Positions 56,910 through 64,000 of a stretch of 64,000 nucleotides of DNA are shown here, piece by piece. Within the stretch, counting starts at the first letter, position 1. Each line of letters starts with the position of its first letter. The DNA comes from PALSA-894 sp963828625 (lineage in GTDB: Bacteria; Pseudomonadota; Alphaproteobacteria; Rhizobiales; Xanthobacteraceae): positions 620,001 through 684,000 of the forward strand of contig CAWHEX010000002.1 of NCBI GenBank assembly GCA_963828625.1, read 5' to 3'. The translations under genes were made by a program, and so were the position numbers. The notes below the pieces were generated by a model that did no database searches, had not been told where the DNA came from, and worked only from the letters and a program-made list of their open reading frames with translations.

Positions 56910-58591
56910 GATTTCCCCCGGTCTCATTCTGATCGCTGGCGGCCTGTTGGTGCCGCTTCTTGCCGGCGCGCCTTCGGCCGCATGTGATGATCGTGCTGCC
57001 GCTCGTCGCCTTCGCGCATCTGCTCACCTTGCCGCATGGCGAATTCGGACAAGTGCAATTGCTGCGCCTGTCGCTCGTCACGCTGCGCGTGGACAAGCTG
57101 AGCCTGCTGTTCGGCTATGTCTTTCTGTTGGCCGCGTTTCTCGGCGGGCTCTACGCACTTCACGTTCGTGACACGGTCCAGCAAGCGTCCGGTCTCATCT
57201 ACGCGGGCGGCGCACTCGGCGCTGTCTTTGCCGGCGATCTCGTAACGCTCTTCATTTTCTGGGAATGCATTGCCGTCGCCTCGGTGTTCTTGATCTGGGC
57301 AGCGCGCAACGAGCGCGCCTATCGCGCCGGCATGCGCTATCTCGTGGTCCAGGTCGGCTCCGGCGTCCTGCTGCTTGCCGGCATTCTGATTCACTACCGG
57401 CAGACCGGTTCGATCAGCTTCGGCGCGATCGGGCTCTCGTCCCCCGGATCGGGGTTGATCCTGCTCGCCTTTGGAATCAAGTGCGCATTTCCGCTGCTGC
57501 ACAACTGGCTGCAGGACGCCTATCCGGAAGCGACGGTGTCCGGCACGGTGCTGCTCTCGTCGTTCACGACCAAGGTGGCGGTGTATGCCCTGGCGCGGGG
57601 GTTTGCCGGCACCGAAATACTCGTGCCGATCGGTGCCGCGATGACGGCGTTTCCGATCTTCTACGCGGTCATCGAGAACGACCTGCGGCGTGTGCTTGCG
57701 TATAGTCTCAACAACCAGCTCGGCTTCATGGTCGTGGGAATCGGACTCGGGACGGAACTCGCGATCAACGGCGCGGTCGCTCACGCTTTCGCCGACATCC
57801 TGTTCAAGGCCCTGCTGTTCATGTCGATGGGAGCCGTGCTGTTCCGCACCGGCACCGCGAAGGGCTCCGAGCTTGGCGGTCTCTACAAGTCAATGCCCTG
57901 GACTGCGGGCTTCTGCCTCGTCGGCGCGGCGTCGATTTCGGCATTCCCGCTGTTCAGCGGCTTCGTGACCAAGTCGATGGTCATCACGGCCGCGATGGAC
58001 CAAGGCTATTTCTGGACCTGGATCATTCTCTTGTTCGCCAGCGCCGGTGTATTCCACCACGCCGGAATCAAAATTCCGTATTTCGCGTTCTTCGCGCACG
58101 ATTCAGGCAAGCGCTGCGAAGAGGCGCCTCGCCACATGCTGGCCGCTATGGCCATCGCAGCCGTGTTTTGCATCGGCATCGGGAGTTTGCCGACGCTGTT
58201 CTATTCCATCTTGCCGTTCCAGACCGAGTTCCGTCCGTACAGCCTCGATCACGTCGTAGGCCAGGTACAGTTGCTGTTCCTGTCCGCCCTTGCATTCACG
58301 CTGCTGATGCGGACGGGTATCTATCCGCCGGAACTCCGCTCCACAAATCTGGACTTCGACTGGTTCTATCGGCGGCCGGCGCGCCAAGGTGCGCTTGCGG
58401 CCGGCCACATGGCGCAGCGTGCGTGGCTGTTTGTCGCCGCGTCCGCAGCACGCGGCGCGCGTGAAGCAAGGATGACTATTGAGCGCCACCACGGTCCGGA
58501 TGGCATCCTCGCCCGGACACTGCCCACCGGTGCGATGGCGTTCTGGACGGCGGTCATGCTGGCTGCATACCTCGTCCTGTCGTATCTTTGA
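56899..58591 (+). CDS. Mrp-type antiporter subunit (NuoL/M-like), third copy, frameshifted near its start
   Basis: About 563 residues. The ATG at 56899 (MIAEISPGLILIAGGLLVPL) overlaps the preceding gene. One break near 56975 joins RPHVMIVLPLVAFAHLLTLP. Then DLVTLFIFWECIAVASVFLI (key Glu), GIKCAFPLLHNWLQDAYPEA, DLRRVLAYSLNNQLGFMVVG and FPLFSGFVTKSMVITAAMDQ follow. Shortened Mrp operons with three such subunits occur in alphaproteobacteria. Confidence 0.86.
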
Positions 58592-58917
58592 TGATGGACG
58601 CGATATTCCAGAAGGTCGTGGAGACGTTCGAGAACCTCGTCTATCCGGAATTGCGTGCCTACAGTCGCAGCGACCGGGCGCGCCTGTTGAAGAAGGCTTC
58701 GGAGACGCCGCTGGACCTGATCGAGTGGGCAGGCATTCTTTTCGGACTGGTCATCGTCGCGAGCGTCACCCGATACGGGATGTCCGGTATTGAACTAGGG
58801 AGCCGGTTGGCGTTCGCGCTCGTTAATTTTCTGATCGCTGTTCCACTTCTCGCCGTGACCGTGGGGCCGTTCCTGCTACGGCGGCAAAAGCGCGGGCTGC
58901 GTTCGCTGCTGCGCTGA
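58591..58917 (+). CDS. Small membrane protein ending the Mrp operon
   Basis: 108 residues starting at one of two adjacent ATG codons (a TTG at 58588 is also possible). Two hydrophobic segments (IEWAGILFGLVIVASVTRYG; LAFALVNFLIAVPLLAVTVG) follow a polar N-terminus. Immediately after the third antiporter subunit; presumably an accessory part. No family name recognised. Confidence 0.7.
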   Translation: MMDAIFQKVVETFENLVYPELRAYSRSDRARLLKKASETPLDLIEWAGILFGLVIVASVTRYGMSGIELGSRLAFALVNFLIAVPLLAVTVGPFLLRRQKRGLRSLLR

Positions 58918-58938
58918 ACGAACAGAGCTAATCAACCG

Positions 58939-59112
58939 TCAGTATGGTTGAACGTGCCTGGATGCGTCCGCGCGAAATTTCTGTCTCAACCCTTCAGATA
59001 AAAGCCCTGCGAGGCCCACGAGAAACGGAAGGGCCAGAAGAAACGCAAAGGGTGGTTCGAGGGTAACAACCCACCGAAACAGGTCTTGAACTGCGTCCGC
59101 AACCGCAACCAT
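58939..59112 (-). CDS. Possible small membrane protein (57 residues)
   Basis: MVAVADAVQDLFRWVVTLEP then PFAFLLALPFLVGLAGLLSE: one hydrophobic helix and a basic tail. AGGA lies about ten bases upstream of the ATG at 59112. It is convergent with the Mrp operon. The frame is open further upstream but looks non-coding there. Confidence 0.4.
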   Translation of the reverse strand: MVAVADAVQDLFRWVVTLEPPFAFLLALPFLVGLAGLLSEGLRQKFRADASRHVQPY

Positions 59113-59333
59113 GGAAAGGATATCCTCGGGAGACGAAACCTGCACACTTGGAAAAATGGCCCCGGCAATGGGTACGCATCGGGACCAAAGGGGTACGTTG
59201 TCAGCCTCCTCCAAATCGCCATTAAGCTCAAGAGCGGATGCAGTTCTGCGCCCCGTGCCGGCGGCAAGTAGTCGCAGGCACGCTGCGAGGTACGTCACGC
59301 GTCGAGACGGCGCAAGGGCGCCTGAAGGCACGC

Positions 59334-59765
59334 ATGTCCGCTCTCCCGCATCGATTGCTCCCCGCAGCCGCGCTCGCGCTCGGCCTGCTGCTCGGCGGCT
59401 GCTTCACGCAGAACTACCAGCGCGGCTACGTCCTGGCCGAGGGCGCGCTCGAGCAGATCCCGCTCGGCGCCCCGCAGGAGCAGGTGCTGATCACGCTCGG
59501 CACGCCCTCCACGGTCGCGACGGTGTCGGGCGAGGTGTTCTATTACATCTCGCGCCGCACCGAGCAGACCTCGTTCCTCCCCGAGACGACGCTCGACCAG
59601 CGCGTGGTCGCGGTCTATTTCGACAAGAACCGCCGCGTGCAGCGCCTCGCCAATTACGGCGTCGAGGACGGCAAGATCTTCGACTATGTGAGCCGCACCA
59701 CGCCGACCGGCGGACAAGAGCTGAATTACCTCACCTACGTGTTCAAGATTTTCGGCGGGAAGTAG
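59334..59765 (+). CDS. bamE: Outer membrane assembly lipoprotein BamE (SmpA/OmlA)
   Basis: 143 residues from ATG 59334. Lipoprotein signal with lipobox LLGGC (Cys near residue 21), then QRGYVLAEGALEQIPLGAPQ, EQVLITLGTPSTV, EVFYYISRRTEQTSFL and QRVVAVYFDKNRRVQRLANY, the BamE fold. It stabilises the BAM complex at the outer membrane. Intact, monocistronic here. Confidence 0.9.
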   Translation: MSALPHRLLPAAALALGLLLGGCFTQNYQRGYVLAEGALEQIPLGAPQEQVLITLGTPSTVATVSGEVFYYISRRTEQTSFLPETTLDQRVVAVYFDKNRRVQRLANYGVEDGKIFDYVSRTTPTGGQELNYLTYVFKIFGGK

Positions 59766-60239
59766 CACACGCTACCGCGGCGCCCGCGTTCTGGCATCTG
59801 TATTGGGTTGCGATGGACGACTTAGCCATTGATATCCTTCCCGGTTAAACTCCTTTCCGATCGTACCAGCAATCACGAATGCGATGAGAAAGACGATCCA
59901 ACCTCCGACGTTCGCCAGGAACCTCGACTTCTTTTTGTCAACGGGTTCCGGGGCTCCCTCAGATAATGTGCCGGATTAGCGCGCGCGAAATCGAGGAAAC
60001 TGCGCGATCGACCTGACGTGGATTTCGCTCACTCAACCCGGACTACTTGGTTCCAGCATCCAGCACGAGGCTGTCCGTCATATGGCAGGCGCTTCGCTCA
60101 ATCCGGGCTACTTGCTACGGCAGTGCCGCGCCCCGAGCTACTCCAGCTACATCACCGGCGAAATCATGCCGATCATCGGCGACGGACGGTTGAAAGGTTA
60201 CCGCACAATCGTGCACGCCACGCCCGCACGAACTTGGTC
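59766..60239. other. Intergenic stretch with a possible SDR remnant
   Basis: Near 60121-60200 (+) a frame reads CRAPSYSSYITGEIMPIIGD, similar to the C-terminal SxYITGExxxxxGG motif of short-chain dehydrogenases, without the rest of the enzyme. Otherwise no gene is seen. Confidence 0.4.
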
Positions 60240-60434
60240 TCAGTCGAGTTTGTTTCGCAGGTCAGGCAGGGCGAGGTCGTCACCCGCCATGATCCGGCGG
60301 TCGATCTGCGAGGCGGTTCTCATCCAGGTTTTGGCGAGCTGAATCATGATCTCGCGCTGGCTCGCGTTTTCGGTTTCGTCCGACCAGCGCAAGCATTCCA
60401 ACGCGAACTCTCGCATCTCTCGGGGTGTAACCAT
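60240..60434 (-). CDS. Small conserved protein, paralogue of 21301-21494
   Basis: 64 residues, intact: MVTPREMREFALECLRWSDE, NASQREIMIQLAKTWMRTAS, QIDRRIMAGDDLALPDLRNK. Predicted two- or three-helix soluble protein. The leader and a perfect palindrome 67 bp upstream match the other copy, so the unit was duplicated with its control region. Function unknown. Confidence 0.75.
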   Translation of the reverse strand: MVTPREMREFALECLRWSDETENASQREIMIQLAKTWMRTASQIDRRIMAGDDLALPDLRNKLD

Positions 60435-60500
60435 GACGCCACCGCAAGCAACGTGCCTACCGTCCGGTTAAGCATCAAACCGAAACCGGTGGAGAGTGTC

Positions 60501-60516
60501 TGTCCGCTAGCGGACA
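60501..60516. promoter_or_regulatory. Perfect 16-bp palindrome upstream of the small conserved gene
   Basis: TGTCCGCTAGCGGACA is fully self-complementary and sits 67 bp upstream of the start codon at 60434. A degenerate form lies at the same distance in the paralogous unit (21560). Likely an operator or a symmetric promoter element. Confidence 0.55.
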
Positions 60517-60565
60517 TTTCTTTGAGATTATGAAACGGAACCTGGGGAGAGTTGCGGAGAAGAGG

Positions 60566-60733
60566 TCAGGAGGAGTTCCACCCGGTCAGGGTATCTTCAA
60601 GCTGTCTGGCCTGAGCTTCGTATGCGCGTGCCCTGCCGGCGTAATGCTGCCGCTCGGTATCATTTGTTGCGTACTCGGCCGCCAGCTTCGCTTGTTCGGC
60701 GCGAGCCCTTAAAATCAATGCTTCCGTTTCCAT
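60566..60733 (-). CDS. Small hypothetical helical protein (55 residues)
   Basis: METEALILRARAEQAKLAAE, YATNDTERQHYAGRARAYEA, QARQLEDTLTGWNSS: a strongly helical, coiled-coil-prone sequence. The ATG region at 60733 is partly repeated about 145 bp upstream (TCCATGACAxCxCCCAG), suggesting a local duplication. No family recognised. Confidence 0.5.
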   Translation of the reverse strand: METEALILRARAEQAKLAAEYATNDTERQHYAGRARAYEAQARQLEDTLTGWNSS

Positions 60734-60991
60734 GACAACGCCCAGAACCTCAGCGACCCCTGCGAAACCCTCAACCGGCGCCCGCCGCAAGCAGCACGAT
60801 AACGTTCGTCATTCCATGGATCCCCGTACTCCAGAGCGACGGAGCCATCGGCCGTGTTGGTTTCGGAGGATTCCATGACAGCACCCAGGGTATCGGCGAG
60901 CGCCCTGACCGGCTTCAATCGACGCCAGATAAACCGCCAGTGACCGCAAAGCGTTCCTGCGTACGGTATCGGACAGAGCGCGTCCTGTGGA

Positions 60992-61165
60992 TTACTGTTT
61001 CGGAACGGGAGCCGGTGTCGTCGTCGGTGCGCGCGCCGGCGCCTGCGATCCCGCCGGACCGGGCTGCGTCGCCGCCGGCCGCTCGTTGCTCGCCGTCGTC
61101 GTGCGCTCTCGTCCGGCATTGTAGAAAATCAGTCCGATCACGACAGCAACCGCGACCAGGCCCAT
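60992..61165 (-). CDS. Small single-pass membrane protein with Pro/Ala/Thr-rich tail
   Basis: 57 residues from ATG 61165 with AAGGGA upstream. One helix (MGLVAVAVVIGLIFYNAGRE) is followed by a low-complexity tail (PAATQPGPAGSQAPARAPTT). Common type of small stress- or envelope-linked protein in this order; no function known. Confidence 0.5.
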   Translation of the reverse strand: MGLVAVAVVIGLIFYNAGRERTTTASNERPAATQPGPAGSQAPARAPTTTPAPVPKQ

Positions 61166-61342
61166 AAATAAATCCCTTTCGAATGCCTGAACCGCGCATC
61201 GGGGTTCCGGACCTGTAATCATCCGCACGAACCGGTTTGGAATCATTTGTCATTGGCTGAATCTCCCGCGTGACAAGGCAACGCAGAACTTTGCCGAGGA
61301 GTTCACGGGAACCCGCAGAAACCAGCGCGGTTAGCGGCACGC

Positions 61343-61382
61343 ATGGCCGAGATCCTGATTGGCACCTCCGGATGGCAGAGGA
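61343..61382 (+). pseudogene. N-terminal scrap of a DUF72 protein
   Basis: The first 12 codons, MAEILIGTSGWQ, match the usual start of DUF72-family proteins (which continue SYxxW). Here the sequence changes at once to unrelated DNA leading into the DUF6496 gene, so all but the start has been deleted. Confidence 0.5.
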
Positions 61383-61435
61383 ACGCCTGTCCCCGGCAAA
61401 GGCTTGTCGAGGCGACGCTCACAAAGGAGCAACTC

Positions 61436-61639
61436 ATGGCGAAGAAGAAGCGCAAATACTCGAAGGGTGCGAGCAAGGAAGTCAAAAACGAAATGCGCCG
61501 CTACAAGAAGGGCACCGCCAAAAGCGGCAAGGGCGGCAAGGGCGGCAAGGTGAAGAGCCGCAAGCAGGCCATCGCCATCGGCCTCTCCAAGGCGCGCAAG
61601 AAGGGCAAGAAGGCGCCGAAGAAGAAAAAGAGCCGCTGA
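61436..61639 (+). CDS. DUF6496 small Lys-rich protein
   Basis: 67 residues from ATG 61436 with AAAGGAGC upstream. MAKKKRKYSKGASKEVKNEM, RRYKKGTAKSGKGGKGGKVK, SRKQAIAIGLSKARKKGKKA: a very basic protein that ends in KKKKSR. Such DUF6496 proteins resemble histone-like or nucleic-acid-binding peptides; expression in general stress is suspected. GGAAC-N16-GGTT at about 61313 is one base from the EcfG general-stress promoter consensus, a weak hint. Confidence 0.75.
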   Translation: MAKKKRKYSKGASKEVKNEMRRYKKGTAKSGKGGKGGKVKSRKQAIAIGLSKARKKGKKAPKKKKSR

Positions 61640-61927
61640 CGCTCGCCCTCCCCCTTCAGCCTCCCCGGTGTTCAAGGTCTTCGGCGCGCGCACAGAGCGG
61701 CGCGTGGTTCGGCGTGTTACTGCCGCACGGTGTATCGTGCCCCACGCGCTCAACGCCGAAAATCATGTGCCATAGGCGCACCGCTACGTGGGCGAAGGCG
61801 CCCCGCAAATCGCACGCCGCATGACCGGATCGCTGGGAAAGTTTTTGGCCGCGCGTTATGAGAGGTCTGCGCGCCGCGCCTGTCATTACGCCGCTGTCTT
61901 CGCACATCCATACGCCTGAGAGGCTCG

Positions 61928-62702
61928 ATGCCCTCCATTCGCGACACCAAGGACACGTCCGCCGCGTCGGTCTTCCTTCCGGGCGCGCTGTTGCGCGAGG
62001 CGCGGCGGCAAAAGGGCCTGGCGACGGTGGACGTGCCCGAGGTCTGCATCCTCGATCCGGACGGCGATCTCGTCCGCCGCTTGCGCGCGGGCGGCCAGGC
62101 GCGGCCTTCACCGAGTGGCCGTGCTATCACACGCAGCTCGACACGTTCGGCTCGCCGGCCAAACGGTGGGCATCGTCGGCTGCGCGGTCGGCGCGCCTTT
62201 CGCGGTTCTGGTCGCCGAAGAGCTTTTTGCCAGCGGATGCCGCCTGCTGCTGAGCCTGACTTCGGCCGGGCAGATCGTGCCCGCGGGTCCGACACCCTAC
62301 TTCGTCATCATCGACCGCGCGCTGCGCGATGAAGGCACCAGCTATCATTACACGCCGGCCTCGGACGCCGGCGAGGCGGACCCGTCACTTGTTGCAGCCG
62401 CCAGGCAAGCGCTCGCGAACGGCAACCCGCCGGTCATCGTCGGATCAAGCTGGACGACAGATGCGCCGTTTCGCGAAACCGCGGAGGCGATCGAGGCCGC
62501 CCGGTCGAAGGGTGTGCTCGCAGTGGAGATGGAAGCTGCCGCGCTCTATGCCTTTGCGCGCGCGCGTGGCACGCGGGTTCTTTGCCTCGCGCATGTGACC
62601 AACACGATGGCGCAGGGCGGCGATGATTTCGAGAAAGGCGAGGAACACGGAACCGTGGCCTCGCTCAGGATCGTGGAAGCGCTCGTCGCGGCTTTGCGTT
62701 AG
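61928..62702 (+). CDS. Nucleoside phosphorylase family protein, frameshifted
   Basis: About 257 residues. It starts MPSIRDTKDTSAASVFLPGA, LLREARRQKGL. Breaks near 62100 and 62150 then lead to TVGIVGCAVGAPFAVLVAEE, LLSLTSAGQIVPAGPTPYFV, and the phosphorylase signature GVLAVEMEAAALYAFA with the final CLAHVTNTMAQGGDDFEKG. The family cleaves nucleosides with phosphate to base and ribose-1-phosphate. Which nucleoside is not clear. The family start often includes a longer N-terminus than seen here. Confidence 0.8.
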
Positions 62703-62821
62703 GCGGAAAACCACCCACGCCGTCACCGGGCGCATGGGGTGTTTCCCCGAAGCGCGGCCTGCACCGTCTCTCGTAACGTCGTCCGCGCATCGACCTTGCG
62801 GACCAAAACGAGGAGCAGGCC

Positions 62822-63450
62822 ATGGCACAGGCGCACGCAGAAAAGCGGATGCGGCTCTACTACCTGCCCAATGCGAGCTCGCTTTTTCCCCACATCGTCC
62901 TGGTTGAAGCGGGGTTGCCCTTCGACGCCGTCAGGGTCGATGAGCACACGAAAATCATGGACGGCGGCGGGGACTACCGGAGTGTGAATCCTTTGGGCTC
63001 CGTTCCCGCCCTGCAACTCGGCGACGGGACCGTGCTGACGGAGGCTGCCGCGATCGCGCAGTACGCATGTGACCAAGTGCCCGCAAAGAAGCTCGCTCCG
63101 CCGAACGGCACGCTCGACCGGGCGAAGCTGCAATCGTGGCTGAACTTCATCTCGGCCGAGATGCATCTCGGCTGCTTCTGTCCGCTCTTCGATCGCGAGA
63201 TTCCCCCCGCCGTGAAAACAATCTTTCGCCGCCACTCGACAGCCGCCTCGCTCACGTGGAACGCCATCTTGGCGAGAACACATATTTGCTGGGCAACGGC
63301 GTCTCGATCGCCGATGTCTATCTCTTCGTCGTGTCGAATTGGGCCCGGCCGGTGAATCTCGATCTGTCCCCGTATCCGAAAATACTGGCCCTTCGAAAAC
63401 GCATCGGCGCGCGGCCCGCGGTGCAGGAGGCGATGAGAAGGGAGCATGGA
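62822..63450 (+). CDS. Glutathione S-transferase, frameshifted
   Basis: The N-terminal thioredoxin-like domain reads MRLYYLPNASSLFPHIVLVE, NPLGSVPALQLGDGTVLTEA (glutathione-binding VPAL and TEAAAIAQY). The helical domain starts KLQSWLNFISAEMHLGCFCP. After a break near 63228 it continues LLGNGVSIADVYLFVVSNWA and NLDLSPYPKILALRKRIGAR. The end near 63450 is not fixed by a stop in frame, so a second indel may lie there. Transfers glutathione to electrophiles in the cytoplasm. Confidence 0.82.
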
Positions 63451-63601
63451 TCCGGTACACTCACGCAGCGCAGGCCGGCTTCGGGAGCCGCCTGGACCGC
63501 CGTGCAGCTTCCGCTCTTGCGCGGGCGCCCCGCCCTTGCACATGCAGCCCTGCCCCGCGATGATCGTGTCCGGACACAAACAAGATCTCGGGAAACGCCT
63601 C

Positions 63602-64000
63602 ATGACCGATCTCGTCTCGCGCCGCGCCGTCGTCGCAGGCCTCGCCGCAACCGCCCTGCCCGGCCCCGCCCTCTCCGACTGGAAGCCGACCGAAACCGTC
63701 CGCCTCATCATTCCGGCCGCGCCCGGCGGCACCACCGACGTGATGGGCCGCCTGCTCGCCGCGCATCTGGCGACCGCGTGGGGCGTCTCCACCGTGGTGG
63801 AGAACAAGTCCGGCGGCGGCGGCACCATCGCGATGACCGACTACGTGCGGCAGAAGCCGGACGGCCACACCATCATGGTCGGCAATCCGGGGCCGAACGC
63901 GATCGCCTATTCGATCTTCCGCAACCTCACCTACAAGCCCGACCAGTTGCAGCCGGTCAGCAACATGATCCGCACCTCCAACATCATCTCGGTGCATCCC
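63602..64000 (+). CDS. Bug-type (TctC) solute-binding protein, 5' part
   Basis: 133 codons, open to the window edge. A twin-arginine-like leader (VSRRAVVAGLAATALPGPAL) is followed by the Bug/TctC fold: VRLIIPAAPGGTTDVMGRLL, VVENKSGGGGTIAMTDYVRQ, DGHTIMVGNPGPNAIAYSIF. It binds a carboxylate or other small solute in the periplasm for a tripartite tricarboxylate transporter or a sensor. The C-terminal two-thirds lies beyond this window. Confidence 0.85.
   Translation, partial: MTDLVSRRAVVAGLAATALPGPALSDWKPTETVRLIIPAAPGGTTDVMGRLLAAHLATAWGVSTVVENKSGGGGTIAMTDYVRQKPDGHTIMVGNPGPNAIAYSIFRNLTYKPDQLQPVSNMIRTSNIISVHP

Overview
The window is high-GC DNA of alphaproteobacterial character, most likely order Hyphomicrobiales near Bradyrhizobium, Rhodopseudomonas or Afipia. 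This is inferred from gene content and protein style (split Mrp antiporter operon, DUF2924/serine-recombinase module, DUF5985 and DUF6496 small proteins, BamE lipoprotein, TRAP and Bug-type solute-binding proteins); no rRNA or tRNA gene was seen to confirm it. Many well-conserved genes are broken by single-base insertions or deletions, several in homopolymer runs. I therefore treat most frameshifts as probable sequence errors, and call pseudogene only where large parts are missing or decay is multiple.

Layout. 0.1-6.4 kb: a cytoplasmic tandem-module reductive dehalogenase-like protein, divergent from a TetR regulator that heads a redox operon (peroxiredoxin-like, AhpD/CMD, exported thioredoxin, CcdA, FG-GAP protein). 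6.4-15 kb: a gene graveyard with remnants of signalling genes, a LysR fragment, a GGDEF fragment and a degenerate YeeE, mixed with a persulfide dioxygenase-rhodanese/YeeE-YedE sulfur operon, an EEP-family protein and a GAF histidine kinase. 15-20.6 kb: a TadG/VWA pilus-type protein, a large hybrid kinase, and a MetE-like methyltransferase overlapping it. 21-24 kb: small orphan genes, a cytochrome c peroxidase remnant and a 2OG-Fe(II) oxygenase. 24.5-33.8 kb: a BTAD-TPR regulator (plus a decayed paralogue fused to its tail) divergent from a roughly 1,790-residue RTX/Calx-beta secreted protein.

34-45.7 kb is a mobile island: a single-chain type IIG restriction-modification enzyme, a conserved four-gene serine-recombinase module, an excisionase-like gene, a replication-type HTH protein, a non-coding stretch with four related repeats, a ParB-domain DNA methyltransferase and a phage P27-type small terminase. 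46-47.4 kb holds small membrane and hypothetical genes. 47.4-50.5 kb encodes a complete TRAP transporter (DctM, DctQ, DctP). 50.6-51.1 kb is a MITE-like inverted-repeat element. 51.2-58.9 kb is a complete Mrp-type Na+/H+ antiporter operon with three NuoL/M/N-like subunits. The last 5 kb carry BamE, several small genes, a nucleoside phosphorylase, a GST and the start of a Bug-type solute-binding protein cut by the window end.

The strongest unexplained signals are a dispersed two-part repeat at 6.4, 13.5 and 33.9 kb, a duplicated small gene with a palindrome about 66 bp upstream in both copies (21.5 and 60.4 kb), the four-unit repeat in the phage region (42.9-43.6 kb), and the 0.48-kb inverted-repeat element carrying a 97-codon ORF.
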